Source of the DNA: Thunnus maccoyii
Lineage: Eukaryota > Chordata > Actinopteri > Scombriformes > Scombridae
Direction of reading: 5' to 3'
DNA: 64,000 nt
Assembly: GCF_910596095.1 (NCBI RefSeq)
Contig: NC_056533.1
Location: 8,405,001-8,469,000, forward strand
Below, in pieces: positions 15,401 through 27,037 of this stretch. The notes below the pieces were generated by a model. The model was not told where the DNA came from. It saw nothing but the letters and a program-made list of their open reading frames with translations, and ran no database searches. The first letter of the stretch is position 1. Each line of letters starts with the position of its first letter. The position numbers were made by a program, and so were the translations under genes.

Positions 15401-18400
15401 TAAGAGATATATTTTAAAGCCTTGTCACACAATTTAACACAATGAAAAAATCATAATATCCTGTCAGTCCCCATGTTTCATCATAGTAGTATTTTTATTC
15501 CAGTACGTTGCTTTGAAATTCATCACCTAGAGATCTCTATTAGATCCTGGCTCTACTCTACTATTATGTGCATCAGTTATCGATAAACTGTTGGAAGTCA
15601 TTGTTGCAGCTTTGGGGCAGACACTTTTATTCTGTCAGGTGAAACAGCCTGTTTACTTTACTGAACCTAACCAAACCTTAAGGTGTCATTAAGCTCCAAC
15701 CAAAGTGCTTGTTAGATGGTTGAACAACGTCTGAAACACCTTTACAATGCTGTAAATATCAAGAAAAATACATACGTTTCTATCTAATAAGTTAGCCTTT
15801 ATTGTCCTCTTCACATTTTTGTAATTAAGATAACAGGTTATCGGATGGGTATCGACCACAACAAACAGATAATTATCAGTTATCATATTCTGCCCTGGAA
15901 TTCCATGTTGGTGCATCTCTAAATGTTGTACTTTTTTTGAGTGATTTGTTGTTTCTAGTCTTTTACAATGAGATGAATCCTGTTCTTCTCATCAAGCACC
16001 AGTAAAGTGTTTGTGTTTACTCTGTATGTGTGTATTTGGGAGGGATGTTAGAAAAGACCAGGGGTCCGTTTCACAAAGCAGGTTCAACAAACTCTGAGTC
16101 TAATCCTGAACTCTGAGTTGATCTACTCTGAGATAGGAAACTCCGAGTTTCCGGTTCCAGAACAGCTAATTTGAGTCAGTTTATTCAACTCGGAGTAGTT
16201 TCACCTGGAGTTAAGCGCGTGCACCACAACTATAAAAAGCCAGCATCAATTGAGCCCCGATTCAACGAGTCACCATGGCAACGGGGAAGCGGAGGGCTGC
16301 GTTTTTCGTCCCACTAGGGCTAGAAATCTTAATGCGATAATACGGCGAGTTTGAACATGTTTTCAAAAAGAAGTGCAACACCGCTGCAGCTGCAAAAGAG
16401 AGAGAGACGGCGTGGGAGAAAATCGCTGCTCGGGTCAATGCGTAAGTTTAAATGTAGTCCTTTGCAATCACAATAATATTACAGAGGAAAACTGCTTGAT
16501 TGGTCGCCTATTAATTTATTTCATTTAGGTCCAATCCCGCGAGGGAGAAGCGCACTTGGCAGCAGTTTAGGATAAAATATAAAAACATTGTTCAAACAGG
16601 TGAGACCTCGACATAATCTCATGGGGGAACCTCATTTTGATCATGTTTTACATTGTAAAGTAAATATTAAGTGGCTGTTTGACTGTGCAGTTGTTTTATC
16701 CCCAACATAATGCTGGTTTCACACACATAAATGTCTTCTCATCTACATCATGTTCTGTTAAATAATTAAGCCTATTTAAATTAACACAGACTTCTACTCA
16801 GCCAACAGAAAGAAGGCAGATGCCCGTAAAACGGGTGGTGGTCCAGCACCGCCACCTCTAACGGAGGCAGAGGAGCTGGCCCTAAGCCAGACTATAGGAA
16901 GGCCAGTGGCCGGCCCCGACACTGTACAAAAAACTTCCGTTTGCAAAGAAACACAGCGCAACACACAATATCTGCTGGGATGTGAGAGCATGACTACGAT
17001 TGGTAATGTTGCAAATGTAAGGACGGATTAGGTTGTGTATGTAGATGATGGACTGTGACGTGAAACGGTACCGCTCAAAAAGATAATTGTCTGGAAATGC
17101 TAGAACATCTATGCGTGGTCTGATAACCATCTCTCAACGAATATTTAATTCTCTGCGCAGTAATGCTGCACCTTCATCCACGGGATCGTTATCAAAAGGA
17201 CATGCCATGTTAGTGAAAAAGTCACCACTTACTGTGCCTAATGGACTTCTAATATACTGACTCTGATTGTTTTTAATGATTTTTTTAAATGATAGACGGC
17301 AGAACTAGGCTACGCCAAAACTCGCCTGCTGACTGAATGAATGAGGAAATCAAATGGAGTGTGTGGCTCTGAAAGAGGGCGGAGACTGAGAGAAACTCGA
17401 GGTTCATTGAGAAAAACCTGGTCCCGACCAGGTTAGGTTCATAGAGTCTGTTGCTACGGTAACTGACCGAGAGCTTAAGTTACCCCTCTCTGTGAAACAG
17501 GCTAGAGTTATCCCTCTTTCTCTGGTTTGAGTTACCTCCCTTTTTGAAACGGAAAACTCAGAGTTTCCCTCATTTCAGGGTTAACAGACCCTGAGTTTTC
17601 ACTAAACCTGCTTTGTGAAACGGACCCCAGATCTGTTACCACCATTGTGTGTAACAGAGTTTACTGTTGGTTCAGGTTGTTTGTGAATCTGCACTCAGCC
17701 AACATGTTGTCAGTCTGTCTTATGTTAAAGTGTTTTTCCTAAAGGTTAGTAGCTGCTGTTCTAGTCTGTCAGTTTCTTTCCTCTGTAGGTCGCCTGGGTC
17801 AGAGCAGCTGTCAGTCAGATGAGTTCCTCTGTGGGAATGGGAAGTGTCTCCCTCACTCCTGGAAGTGCAACGGTCAGGATGAATGTGGCGATGCCACAGA
17901 CGAACGCAGCTGCTCCCCCCCTCCCACCGAGGCCCGGCCTGGCCTCTGCCCCTTCGGCTCCCTTCCGTGCACGGAGGCTCACTCCACCCGCTGTCTGCCG
18001 GCTTCCCTTCGCTGCAACGGAGCCCCGGACTGTCCCGATGGCACAGATGAACTAGGTTGCCCTGACACCACCTGTGGCAAACGACTGGGGAACTTTTATG
18101 GCTCCTTTGCCTCCCCAGATTTTTTCCGGGCTAACCGGAGCTCTGTGAAGGAGCTGAGGTGTTCCTGGTTGCTGGACACCCAGGACCCCAAGCCCATCGT
18201 GCTGCAGCTGGACCTGCAGCTGGGGCCCGGAGACTCGCTGCATGTCTACGACGGCCTGCTGCAGCGGGCGGAGCACCTCTTACAGGTGTTGTCCTATCAT
18301 AACAACCGGCGTCCGGCATTGCTGGAGTCAAGCCGAGGACAGATGAGTGTGTTGTACATGGCCCAGCCTCACAGCCCCGGGCATGGCTTCAACGCCACAT

Positions 18401-20999
18401 ACCAGGTACTGCAAACTGGGAATATTGTATCCCATTTTTCAGAAAACTAAAACATTAATCTCCATCTCTTCTTCACAACTTGTGGTTTAAACCTCCATCA
18501 TTAACATTCTCCTTTCTCTCCATCTACATATGTGTCAGCACTGAAAGTGTCAATCTTCTTCAGGGTTCCTCTGACCATTTCCTTGTGTTCTAAAGAATCA
18601 AAGCTTTCTTGATTCGTCTGGTCGATAGAGACAGTAGCTGTTCTGTTGGTGCACAGAACACAATTAATCAAGCAGAGAACAAGTGATCCTCTTCGGTGTC
18701 TAGACAGTGACGTATTTCTCCTCCACCCATCCAGGTCAAAGGCTACTGTTTTCCCGGCGAGCGTCCCTGCGGCAGTGATCAGGGCTGCTACTCTGAACGG
18801 CAACGCTGCGACGGCTACTGGCACTGCCCATCTGGTCGCGATGAGGAGGCCTGTCCAACGTGCCCGGACGGGGAGTTCCCCTGCGAGGGCGGCACAGGAA
18901 TGTGCTACCCAGCCTCTGAGCGCTGCAACAACCAGAAGAGGTGCCCAGACGGGTCAGATGAGAAGAACTGCTATGACTGCCAACCTGGAAACTTCCATTG
19001 TGGGACTAACTTGTGCATCTTTGAGACATGGCGATGTGATGGCCAGGAGGACTGCCTAGATGGGAGTGACGAGAGGGACTGCATGGCAGCGGTGCCCAGG
19101 AAAGTGATCACGGCCGCTTTGATCGGCAGTCTGGTCTGCAGCCTCCTGCTGGTCATTGCCCTCGGCTGTGCTCTCAAACTCCACTCCCTCAGAAGTAGAG
19201 AATACAGGTGAGGACAGAACATTCCTTTCTTTTTCTTTTGCATAATATTTACTTGTTTTTCTTCATCTCTTTCATTTATTTAGTGCTAATTTATTTAGTA
19301 CTGTTACCACAACAAGCTTAAAACATTTTATCTTCACATTATCGCAATCTGTTACATCTAATTGCTGTTGATGAACAAGTAGAGCTGCAACAATTGGTCG
19401 ATTAATTGATTAGTCAATCAGTAGAAAATTAATCTGCTATATATATAACTATTTTGGTAGTTGAATTTTTGTTTTGTGTTTGACTCCCCATCTCTCTTAA
19501 TCACTTTAATTTTCTCTGTCATGCTTTCTCTTTCCCTCTTTTCTGCTGTCTGTTAATTCTTCCTGTTCTTCTCCCTCTCTCCTCTGTAGAGCTTTTGAAA
19601 CTCAGATGACTCGCATGGAGGCGGAGTTTGTTCAGAGAGAGGCTCCACCTTCTTACGGTCAGCTGATTGCCCAGGGTCTCATCCCTCCAGTGGAGGATTT
19701 CCCAGTGTACAACCCCACACAGGTAACATACTCACATACGGTAATACACTCATGGCCCTACTTTTCTTAAAGCAGCTATAATCTATATTTTTTATAATAA
19801 CAATGTATTAAATGTGTAATGTGAGAGGCATTGCCTGAAGTGATATACTTTAAGAGAATTATCACCTGACTCAGTGGTCCCCCGACAGAGCTTTATAGTC
19901 ATATCTTTATAGCTCATTGTTTAGTTGTCCAGCTGCAACTACACAGTTTTGGTTCAGTTTGGTCACACCGGAATCATTTTTGTTGTTTTAAGATAAAAAA
20001 AGCTCTAAAAACCTACTGTACACTACCTGCTCAGCTCAGAACGTCTGCTGACCATGGCTGCTATACTCTGTGTCTACCTCCCTGTCTGTCCGCCCCTTTT
20101 TCCAGGCCTCTGTGTTACAGAACCTGCGGTTGGCGATGCGCAGACAGATCAGACGTCACTCAACACGGCGTTCCACCTCCTCCTCCTCTCGTCGTCGTCT
20201 CGAGCATCTGTGGAGTCGCCTATTCCACAGTGAAGGGCGAGCCAGAGGGCATGCCCCTCTGCTTGACCCCCCTGGTCCTACGCAGATCACCCTGGGGCTC
20301 CACAGCTACCGAACTGTGGGGGAGCAGGGGCCCCAGGCCAGGGCCAGGTCTGCAGCTGGTTTCGGGGATGAGGTTGATGTGGTGGGTATGCCAGGCTCCT
20401 GCTGCTCAGCTACCATGGACCTGCAGCCCTGCATGTCAGAGAGCCCTGCGTCTCCTCTCTCCTACCAGTCATTGGACAGTCCAGAGGACGAGGAACTGTC
20501 ACCTGTCTGCAGGGAAAGCAGCAGGGCTCCACAGTCCGAGCCTTCCACTCCTGGCCAGACTGACTCTTCAACCCACAGCCAACCTCCTCTCACCCCCCAG
20601 GAAGCCTCTGTACCCCTGTGCCACCCCCGGGCATCTAGAAAACTGGTTCTAGAGCTGGCAGTTAACCTGAAGGGTGTTTCCCTGAGACGTTACTCCCCCT
20701 TGGGGCCTCTATCGCCTATCTCACCCCTTGTGTTTCCTAGCAGCTCCCAGACACCGACAACCCAACCTCACACCCAGGGGCTGGTGGGGACTTCACCCAC
20801 AGAGCCCTCATCTTCCTCTGTGCAAGCAGAGGACAGCGACAGCCACTGTACAGTGGAAGTGCCAAGTAGGGAAATAAGAAGCAGGGAAAAAAGTGTGGAA
20901 GAGAGGAGGAGGGAGGGCAAGAGCAGACTGTGCAGGTTCAGCAGGACCCTCAGTGACGAAGAAGGAGATTCAGGGAGGGAGACAACACCCCTACCTTAG
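11725..20999 (+). CDS. lrp3: Low-density lipoprotein receptor-related protein 3 (seven exons)
   Basis: Type I membrane receptor of the LRP3/LRP10/LRP12 group, thought to act in endocytic uptake. Exons: 11725-11785, 14646-14784, 15106-15311, 17789-18405, 18735-19207, 19590-19722, 20106-20999; all GT-AG, summing to 2523 nt (840 residues plus stop TAG). The start is GACCATGG. Domains: signal peptide about 1-20 (TELLLGLLWFRSALLG); CUB1 about 23-133; LDLa 143-177 (CQSDEFLCGNGKC) and 189-226; CUB2 about 231-341 (CGKRLGNFYGSF); LDLa 346-381, 384-420 and 423-457, two of them with DGSDE calcium motifs; transmembrane helix about 465-488; cytoplasmic tail about 350 residues. The tail has a PPSY (PPxY) motif near its start, a basic/Ser-rich patch and long Ser/Pro-rich sequence. 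The domain order and the slc7a10 neighbour indicate LRP3 rather than LRP10 or LRP12. Human LRP3 is 770 residues, so the fish tail is longer. Confidence 0.94.
12275..12340. repeat. CT-rich simple repeat
   Basis: Pyrimidine tract with repeated CTCTCT and CCCTCC units, lrp3 intron 1. Confidence 0.85.
12439..12498. repeat. (GT)n microsatellite, about 30 units
   Basis: Pure GT dinucleotides for about 60 bases in lrp3 intron 1; likely polymorphic in length. Confidence 0.95.
12500..12700. repeat. interspersed repeat between GT runs
   Basis: Flanked on both sides by GT microsatellites. The left part contains GGGGACAGCTTGTCC and ATGTCCCCAG; the right part ends ATGTCCCCAAAAGTCCCC, giving GTCCCC words near both ends. 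The middle has a short run of GTTAGGG-like words (GTTAGGGTTAGG). This pattern recurs in fish genomes as a non-coding repeat; the class is unassigned. The TTAGGG words are part of the repeat and are not a telomere relic. Confidence 0.55.
12857..12898. repeat. CA-rich microsatellite
   Basis: Interrupted CA dinucleotides in lrp3 intron 1. Confidence 0.85.
13679..13704. repeat. (GT)n microsatellite
   Basis: About 13 GT units in lrp3 intron 1. Confidence 0.9.
14818..15055. mobile_element. MITE-like repeat in lrp3 intron 2
   Basis: The left end CTATATAAATATGGACGACG and the right end GACATCCATACTTATATACA are roughly inverse. The interior carries GCCACCAGGGGGCGATC and TTTTGGCTCCGCTTTTGGGG, words I recognise from an abundant non-autonomous fish element. 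There is no coding capacity. It fills most of the 321-base intron and ends about 50 bases before the exon 3 acceptor, so it may contribute branch-point or polypyrimidine context. Confidence 0.6.
16275..16935 (+). pseudogene. Myb/SANT-like accessory gene of the Harbinger element
   Basis: Starts at ATGGCAACGGGG (16275). A first exon to about 16440 reads like a trihelix/Myb-SANT domain (YGEFEHVFKKKCNT, TAWEKIAARVNA). A second exon at about 16530-16599 (NPAREKRTWQQFRIKYKNIV) follows an intron with a TAG acceptor. A third starts near 16790 (FYSANRKKADARKTGGGPAP). An in-frame TAA interrupts the first exon near 16338, between LEILMR and YGEFEH, so this copy is broken. In intact Harbinger elements this protein binds DNA and helps bring the transposase to the nucleus. 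Confidence 0.7.
16882..17150 (-). pseudogene. N-terminal fragment of a Harbinger (HARBI1-like) transposase
   Basis: The minus-strand frame includes FPDNYLFERYRFTSQSII and ALTSQQILCVALCFFANGSF, the recognisable start of HARBI1-type transposases before the DDE nuclease domain. The frame then runs into the opposite strand of the Myb-like gene and the whole catalytic part is absent, so it cannot be active. Confidence 0.75.
19383..19450. repeat. MITE fragment in lrp3 intron 5
   Basis: AGAGCTGCAACAATTGGTCG followed by ATTAATTGATTAGTCAATCA matches the end of the family that is fuller at 29495-30030. Confidence 0.6.
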
Positions 21000-21122
21000 C
21001 CCTGTACATATAGGAAGTACAGTGTCAGACCCAGTAAAATATAGTTAGCTCATGTCCATTCAACACGTTGAATGCACACAAATTTGCATATGCAGAAAAT
21101 TATGCAGTCTCTTCCTAAGATG

Positions 21123-21128
21123 AATAAA
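21123..21128 (+). terminator. lrp3 polyadenylation signal
   Basis: AATAAA 124 bases after the lrp3 stop, followed within about 30 bases by TG-rich sequence (GGTCTGTGTTGT). This implies a short 3' untranslated region; longer forms cannot be excluded. Confidence 0.6.
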
Positions 21129-21149
21129 ACCAGCGTTGGTAGTACTCAT

Positions 21150-24100
21150 GGTCTGTGTTGTATATCTCGTTGTTAAACTCTGTGCTCATGCAGGAGCTTA
21201 ATGCTGACTCCCACAATTTAATGAGAAAAGACAACAACGCCCCTATTTAACTGTTTGGAAATGAACTCATCATGAGCCTTTGAAAGAAAATCAAAGTAAT
21301 TTCTGGCCACCAGTACCAATACAATATTGGCAACATGTTCTTACAATGCCAAAGCAGCCTTTGTGTGGTTACCCAGAGCCATTATGCACCGTTATATACT
21401 GTGAACCATAATAGCCTATTGAGTGATCACATATTGATCTGATTAATTATCCTACGCTCTGTCTTATTCCCACTTTATTGTACAAGGTCATGTTATTATT
21501 GTTGAATGACATTTTTAGGAGGTCATAGTCAGTCGCCATATCAAACGATAAGCCTGGCAGTATTTTCTATTTTTGTCATTGTCAACAAATCGCATGTAAA
21601 GACCAAAACCAACAGTGCCCAAAGGTTCCTGCTAAAGTTGTAAATCTTGGAAAAATGTACCACAAATGTATACTTTCATTTCAACTGAGATTAAATTGCC
21701 CCCTAGTTTTACGTTATTTCAATTAAATATCCTTCCGTCATGGACTTATATTGCTGGAGACCTTATTTCACTACAGCAATTCAAATTTTGAATAAAGCAA
21801 TTAAATGGTGTTAAATCACAGGCAGAGCAGATGGTCACACTGAGCCTGATAGCGTCCTGCTACACAACACAAGAACCACAGACTGAACAACAACCCACAT
21901 TAGCTTTCCTGGCAAAGTCTCCTTCTTATCTAACTTACAAACATGAACACACATCTTGTTCTGCACCTTAGCTTGTTGAACGAGCCACCAAACAAACACT
22001 CATTGGGAGAAGGTGCACCGCTAATGTCACTTAGCAGGCTAGATAGCAAGTTAGCTGCTCGGCTGCAGCACATTACATGAGCACATGTAAATGTATCTGA
22101 AAATGGGATTTTAGTTGGACTTCTGCTGGACACGGTAGTTTTTAGAAAATATGACTCGGGTAAAAATACAAGTAAAAAGTGTATTTATTAGGCACTATTT
22201 TCAGTCATGGACTTATTTACAGCATCAGGATGGTGTATGTGGGATTGAGTCAAAATAAACTACAGTGTTTGTGTTCTTTGTAATGAAGGAACATGTCAAC
22301 CAGTGTGCAAAATGTGGCTCCTTGATGTGGTTTTAGTAGTTTTTGGACAACAATAGAGCTTTATGGCACAGAGGAGTAAGATATACCAGGCTTTGGATAC
22401 AAAGGCAATACTTGTTGGTTTTAGTCTTTTCATGACACTTGTTAAAAAATACAGAATATCACCAGAATCACCTTTGAACCACTTTAACACTTGTGCAGTG
22501 TCTCTTAATCACAAAGTTGTTCAATCATCAAACCTTTGTCAGTATTTATTCAACATATGCATTTCAAGTGCTATTCATATTCAGTGCTAACAATTTCTCC
22601 AATGACACCTTGACCCCTTTTAATTATGTTTTGGAAGTTGTATCAAATTGAATTTTCAATTCAACGTGTTAAACTTGATATAACATCATTTTTAAAAAGC
22701 CAAATCTGAAGGGAAAACAAGCTGGTGAGAGTTGAGAAGCCTGTACCTCTGCTCAGCCCCTCTTACTCTTCCTCCTTTTAAAATCCAAACAGTCCTCTCA
22801 AACACGCCTTCCCTCACTTAAACAAACCTGCCTCCCCAGTGTCTATTTCAGCTCTGATTTCCATTCAGAGCAGTTTATGTGAATGTTGGCAAGAGAGACT
22901 TCATTCAAAATATCGATTGTTAGTTGGATTATCTTCATCTTAGCAGTACCTCTGTAGTGCTGCTGACTGGTCTCTGCAGACATCTGGACTGCTGGTCTGT
23001 ACCAGTGGAAATTCATATCTATGCTGTGGAATTTTCTATGACAGGATGTTAAAGCAAAGACATCTATTTTTCAGTCTTCGGTGGAGACCTGTACTAGTTC
23101 TACTTCATATTTCCCTTTCTGCCTTGACATAACAGTGAACTTGATTGAACCTGGTTGCCTGTGTCTCTGATGCTTTTTGTAAAGCTTGTCTGTCCAAGAT
23201 ATGACGCTGGTGACCTTTTACTAATCACAGTTGGACTTCTAAAGAATGTACCAGTTTAATTTATCTTAAAATCAATGAATTTCTCCCTCTTTTACAGCAT
23301 CATATTGATACTGAACAGAAAAGTCTCAGTAGTGCAGGTTGAGAGAGTATGTGAAACAACCAGCAGTGCAAAGCTGGATAGTTTTTGTTTGTTTTCTACA
23401 GTGTCAGGTTTCTGCACTGTCTTTCCTGCTGTATTTTCTTTAAATGAGCTGAATGTGCCATGCGACCCTCATGTGCTTCCTTCTTATAGAAGTTTTGTCA
23501 TAAACAGCTGCTACATGTTATGTGCCATTAGAGATATCGCCATAACCCCTCCAAAGTAATTTCTGCTATTCCTTATTCCTAGTTTTCGCATAATGTGCTG
23601 TATTTTGTGCTCATTTTTCCTCATACCTCGTTATTTAAGTTCAAAGCCTGTCCGTGCTCATTTGACTTAAAGTGAAATAGTTTAGCTGCTGTGTGAAAAA
23701 CCCGAACACATATCTATGTCCTTACTTGCTTTGTCATGTACAGACGTGTGTCAAAGATGCCTTAATGCCTTGCTGTTGTAATGATAGAAGTCAGTGACAG
23801 CTGCGGTTTACATGTTTGAAGAGATTAAATTTGCCCTTGTATCTAGACCCAGCTTGGCACCTTCGGTTGGTACAACTTTGATTGACTGCTCTGGAGTTAC
23901 TGTGCACGACTGCATCAGGAATCTTGTCTCTGGGATTATTATGGCAGGGAGCTAGGGAAAAGGAAACGTCTTCCAATTACCTAATTCCAGTGTATTTGAC
24001 TGTTTATTTAAGTGATAAGCCTCCACATTCTTGACTTCATGGTTTTAGCACACAGGTAAACACACTGGATCAAGGGCATTGGAAAGTAAAGCACTACTGA

Positions 24101-27037
24101 ACCAGGTTGTCTAATGACATCTCTCCTCGCTGTTTGATTTTGAGTAACATGCTTCTTCCCCATAAAAAGGCAGAAGTGAACCTATAATGTGTTTGTATGA
24201 AACCATTTCTCTCATTTTGAGAACTATATTTGTATATTTTGTGCCGAAAGAGAAATGCTACCATGACATAGTGGGATTTGCTGATCAAAACCCTGTACAT
24301 TAAATCATTAGGTTTATTTGTCATTGTTTTCTGTGCCTGCAGTTAATAAATCTGAAGCTGTTTGAATCATTTGCCTTTTTTCTTTTCAGTCTTCCAATTA
24401 TTTTCGCTGCATCAAGTTTTCTGAAAAACGAGATGCAATGTTACTGGCAGAACTACTTCTAAAATACTAGTAGTTTATTTTATTCTGTGCATTTTCCCCA
24501 CAATATTTAGTCAGTTATTTGACTTTACTTATTTTGTAGTAACAATGTCACTGTTAAAGAGTTTACAGCCATGCTAGTGGCTCTTTAAGGCTATACCATG
24601 AATGTGGGTTGTACGTTAACAGCAGTGCTTAGCTACATGCTAATGTCAGTATTTGAACACAATGACAATGCTAAAATTCTGATGTTTAGCAGGGATAACG
24701 TTTACCTTTGTCACCATCTTAGTTTAGAGTGATAGCATCCTGACATCACTAATTAGCATGTAACACAAAGAACTGGTGAGGCTTGAATGTCATTAGTTAG
24801 CAAGTAGTTGGCCATAAACCGAAGTATCAGACAAATAAAAATTATTTAAGTGATGGTGGCACAAGAGAAAAACGAGTCAGGAGATCATCAGAGTTTTTTT
24901 GGATTCATCACCTGGGGACCATGAATGTCTTTACAAAGTGGTGGACCAACCAACATACCATCAGGCTGACATTACCATTTATAAAGGCCGCTAGTATGGC
25001 TAAAAAGTGCTAGTTCCTCAAAAACTATTAGAGCATTAAATCATCATTGTTATCACTACATAGATACATTAATAGAACAGTTCAGCAGCACCTTTCAGAC
25101 AAATGTGATTTGCCCTCCTGTTTAAAAGTAATGGCAGGGACCACAAGTGAAGGTTTATTTGACACACCTGAACACACACATACATGTCTATGATGAAAAA
25201 AAAGTGATGCCTCTGACAAGTTGCTATATTTAATGAGCTATTATATTGTTATCATTGTACAACTTCACACTCTTTTACAAAACACAGGTACACCCATCAA
25301 TTATACAGTATGTAAATGTATCACAACATGTCTGAGGAATGTGATGTTTGCCGGAGTCCATGGCGCATTTGTTACAGTTTGTTTTTTCTTTACACAGTAT
25401 TTACAGATCTCAACTGAGCTAACAGCACCTGGACATCGCAGACAGACATACATGTTGTCTTAAGTGTGCGTGTCTTTTTGTGGACTTGATGCATGGGCGG
25501 AGTCCCAGCATCTCCAGGCCTGGAAAAAGGACTGAATGTCTAGTCCAAGTTCGAACCTGCTGGTTTACATCATGTTTAAAAAAGGCCACTGGCCCGAACC
25601 TCCATGTGTTCTGTTGTATGTACAACATAAACAGCTTATAGAAAAACTGAGGTGGATTACCCAAATGCATGTCAACACCAGTGTCTCTTGTACCACAGTA
25701 AATTAGCGTACTGTGTTAAAGTATAGTGAGTTTGACCTTAATAATTTGGAGGCACCATAGTAATTCAGTGGGGCCATAATAAGTCAATATGTTAAGTCAG
25801 TAGGACTATAGAAAGTCCATAAGTTATTGTGGGACTTTAATTAATCAATTTACGATATCATAGTCAGTTGAACTCTAAACTGTCAGTGAGCCAGGTTTCA
25901 TTGAAGTGATGATGTGTCTTTGGGGAAACATTTTATGACAATGTGGGAACATGCTCATGCACAAGTAAACATCCATGCCAACCATACAGCTGTCTCTCAA
26001 TGTGGCGAATGTTATCCAACAACACGTTAATGGTAAGTACTGTACTGTAACATCAAATGAGAAATCTGAAATCTAATAACTTGACTTAAGAAAGTTCACT
26101 TTGGCATTCCCAGAGATGAGAACATTTCCAAAGCAACAAGCTCAATGGAGCCTCACCTCAGAGACCTAAAAAGACAAAAAGAGGTGAAGAGGCTGGAAAA
26201 CATTACAAAAACAAACGGTAAGAGCAGCCAGTCAGGCATTTTGTGTTGTGATGATACAGCTTATTAACTTCTGAGAGTCGGCCGTTCTTCCAGCTGACAG
26301 CCACAAACTTCTCGTCTTCCTCTTCCTAGGAAAGAGGAGTGTAGTAGATCATGAAGGCACCTACATTATCTCTCACAGGAGAGAGCAGAGATATAATAAT
26401 CAAAAAAGAACAAGGGGTGGCAAGTATTATGAACGGCCAGGCAGAGATACAGACAGAAAAATACTTATCCAAAGTTGACAAACGGTAAAACCATGTGAAT
26501 AATTAGTGAAGCAGAGCTGAAGGTAGCAGCCGTAATAGAAGTATTGCTGAGTGCAGAAACTGCTTGCATATTTACCCCTTAAAAGTTATTACACACCCGC
26601 ACAAAACCAATACACTATACCAACACATACATTTCATAAGGCACATTAGCACAAGGATTTAGTGGTACTCAGAAAAGATCTTGGAAGTGATCGTGAAGAT
26701 GAGAAGAAGAAGGGAGACGAATGGAGAAGATGAGAAGAAGATCCATATGAAAGAGAAAACTTGGCATATTGGTGAGGAGAGTGGATAGACAGTACTACCA
26801 AACCAACAAATTAAAACACATGTCCCAGCTTTAGGGCTTAAAATGCAAATGCCCTAAGTATAACCATCCACTTCTTGGGGATTTATCACAGCCTCATTCA
26901 GGCTGCACCTGTGCAAGACCATGGACGAAACCATCTCTTAATCATTCACAAACTGACCAAACTATGTGAAAGATTTTGAACGCAAAAACTGGTACAGGTG
27001 TTGATGTAAAAAGGGATTTCCTGGTTGACTGCACTGC
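21150..27037. other. intergenic region and slc7a10 3' untranslated sequence
   Basis: Lies between the convergent lrp3 and slc7a10 genes. The slc7a10 3' untranslated region occupies the right end. Minus-strand AATAAA-type hexamers occur at 25154-25159 (AATAAA) and 25836-25841 (ATTAAA), so the transcript may run to about 25.1-25.8 kb; this is uncertain. One repeat copy (24560-24990) is recognised. No other gene is supported. Confidence 0.5.
24560..24990. repeat. abundant teleost interspersed repeat
   Basis: Contains the word series TGACAATGCTAAAATTCTGA, GATGTTTAGCAGG, CACCATCTTAGTTTAG, ATTAGCATG, GTCATTAGTT, CATAAACCGAAGTATC, GTCAGGAGATCATCA, TTCATCACCTGGGGACCATG and GTGGTGGACCAACC, in this order. 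I recognise the series from a very common non-coding fish repeat. No coding capacity. Confidence 0.7.

Larger units (their letters stand above)
16062..17627. mobile_element. PIF/Harbinger DNA transposon, internally deleted
   Basis: Terminal inverted repeats are perfect for at least 20 bases: the left end begins GGGTCCGTTTCACAAAGCAG and the right end is its exact complement. They extend imperfectly for about 150 bases. A CAG trinucleotide directly flanks both ends (16059-16061 and 17628-17630), matching a 3-bp Harbinger target-site duplication. The element sits in lrp3 intron 3 (15312-17788). It contains a Myb/SANT-like accessory gene on the plus strand and the start of a Harbinger transposase on the minus strand, both damaged. 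At 1.57 kb it is far shorter than an autonomous element. Confidence 0.82.
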
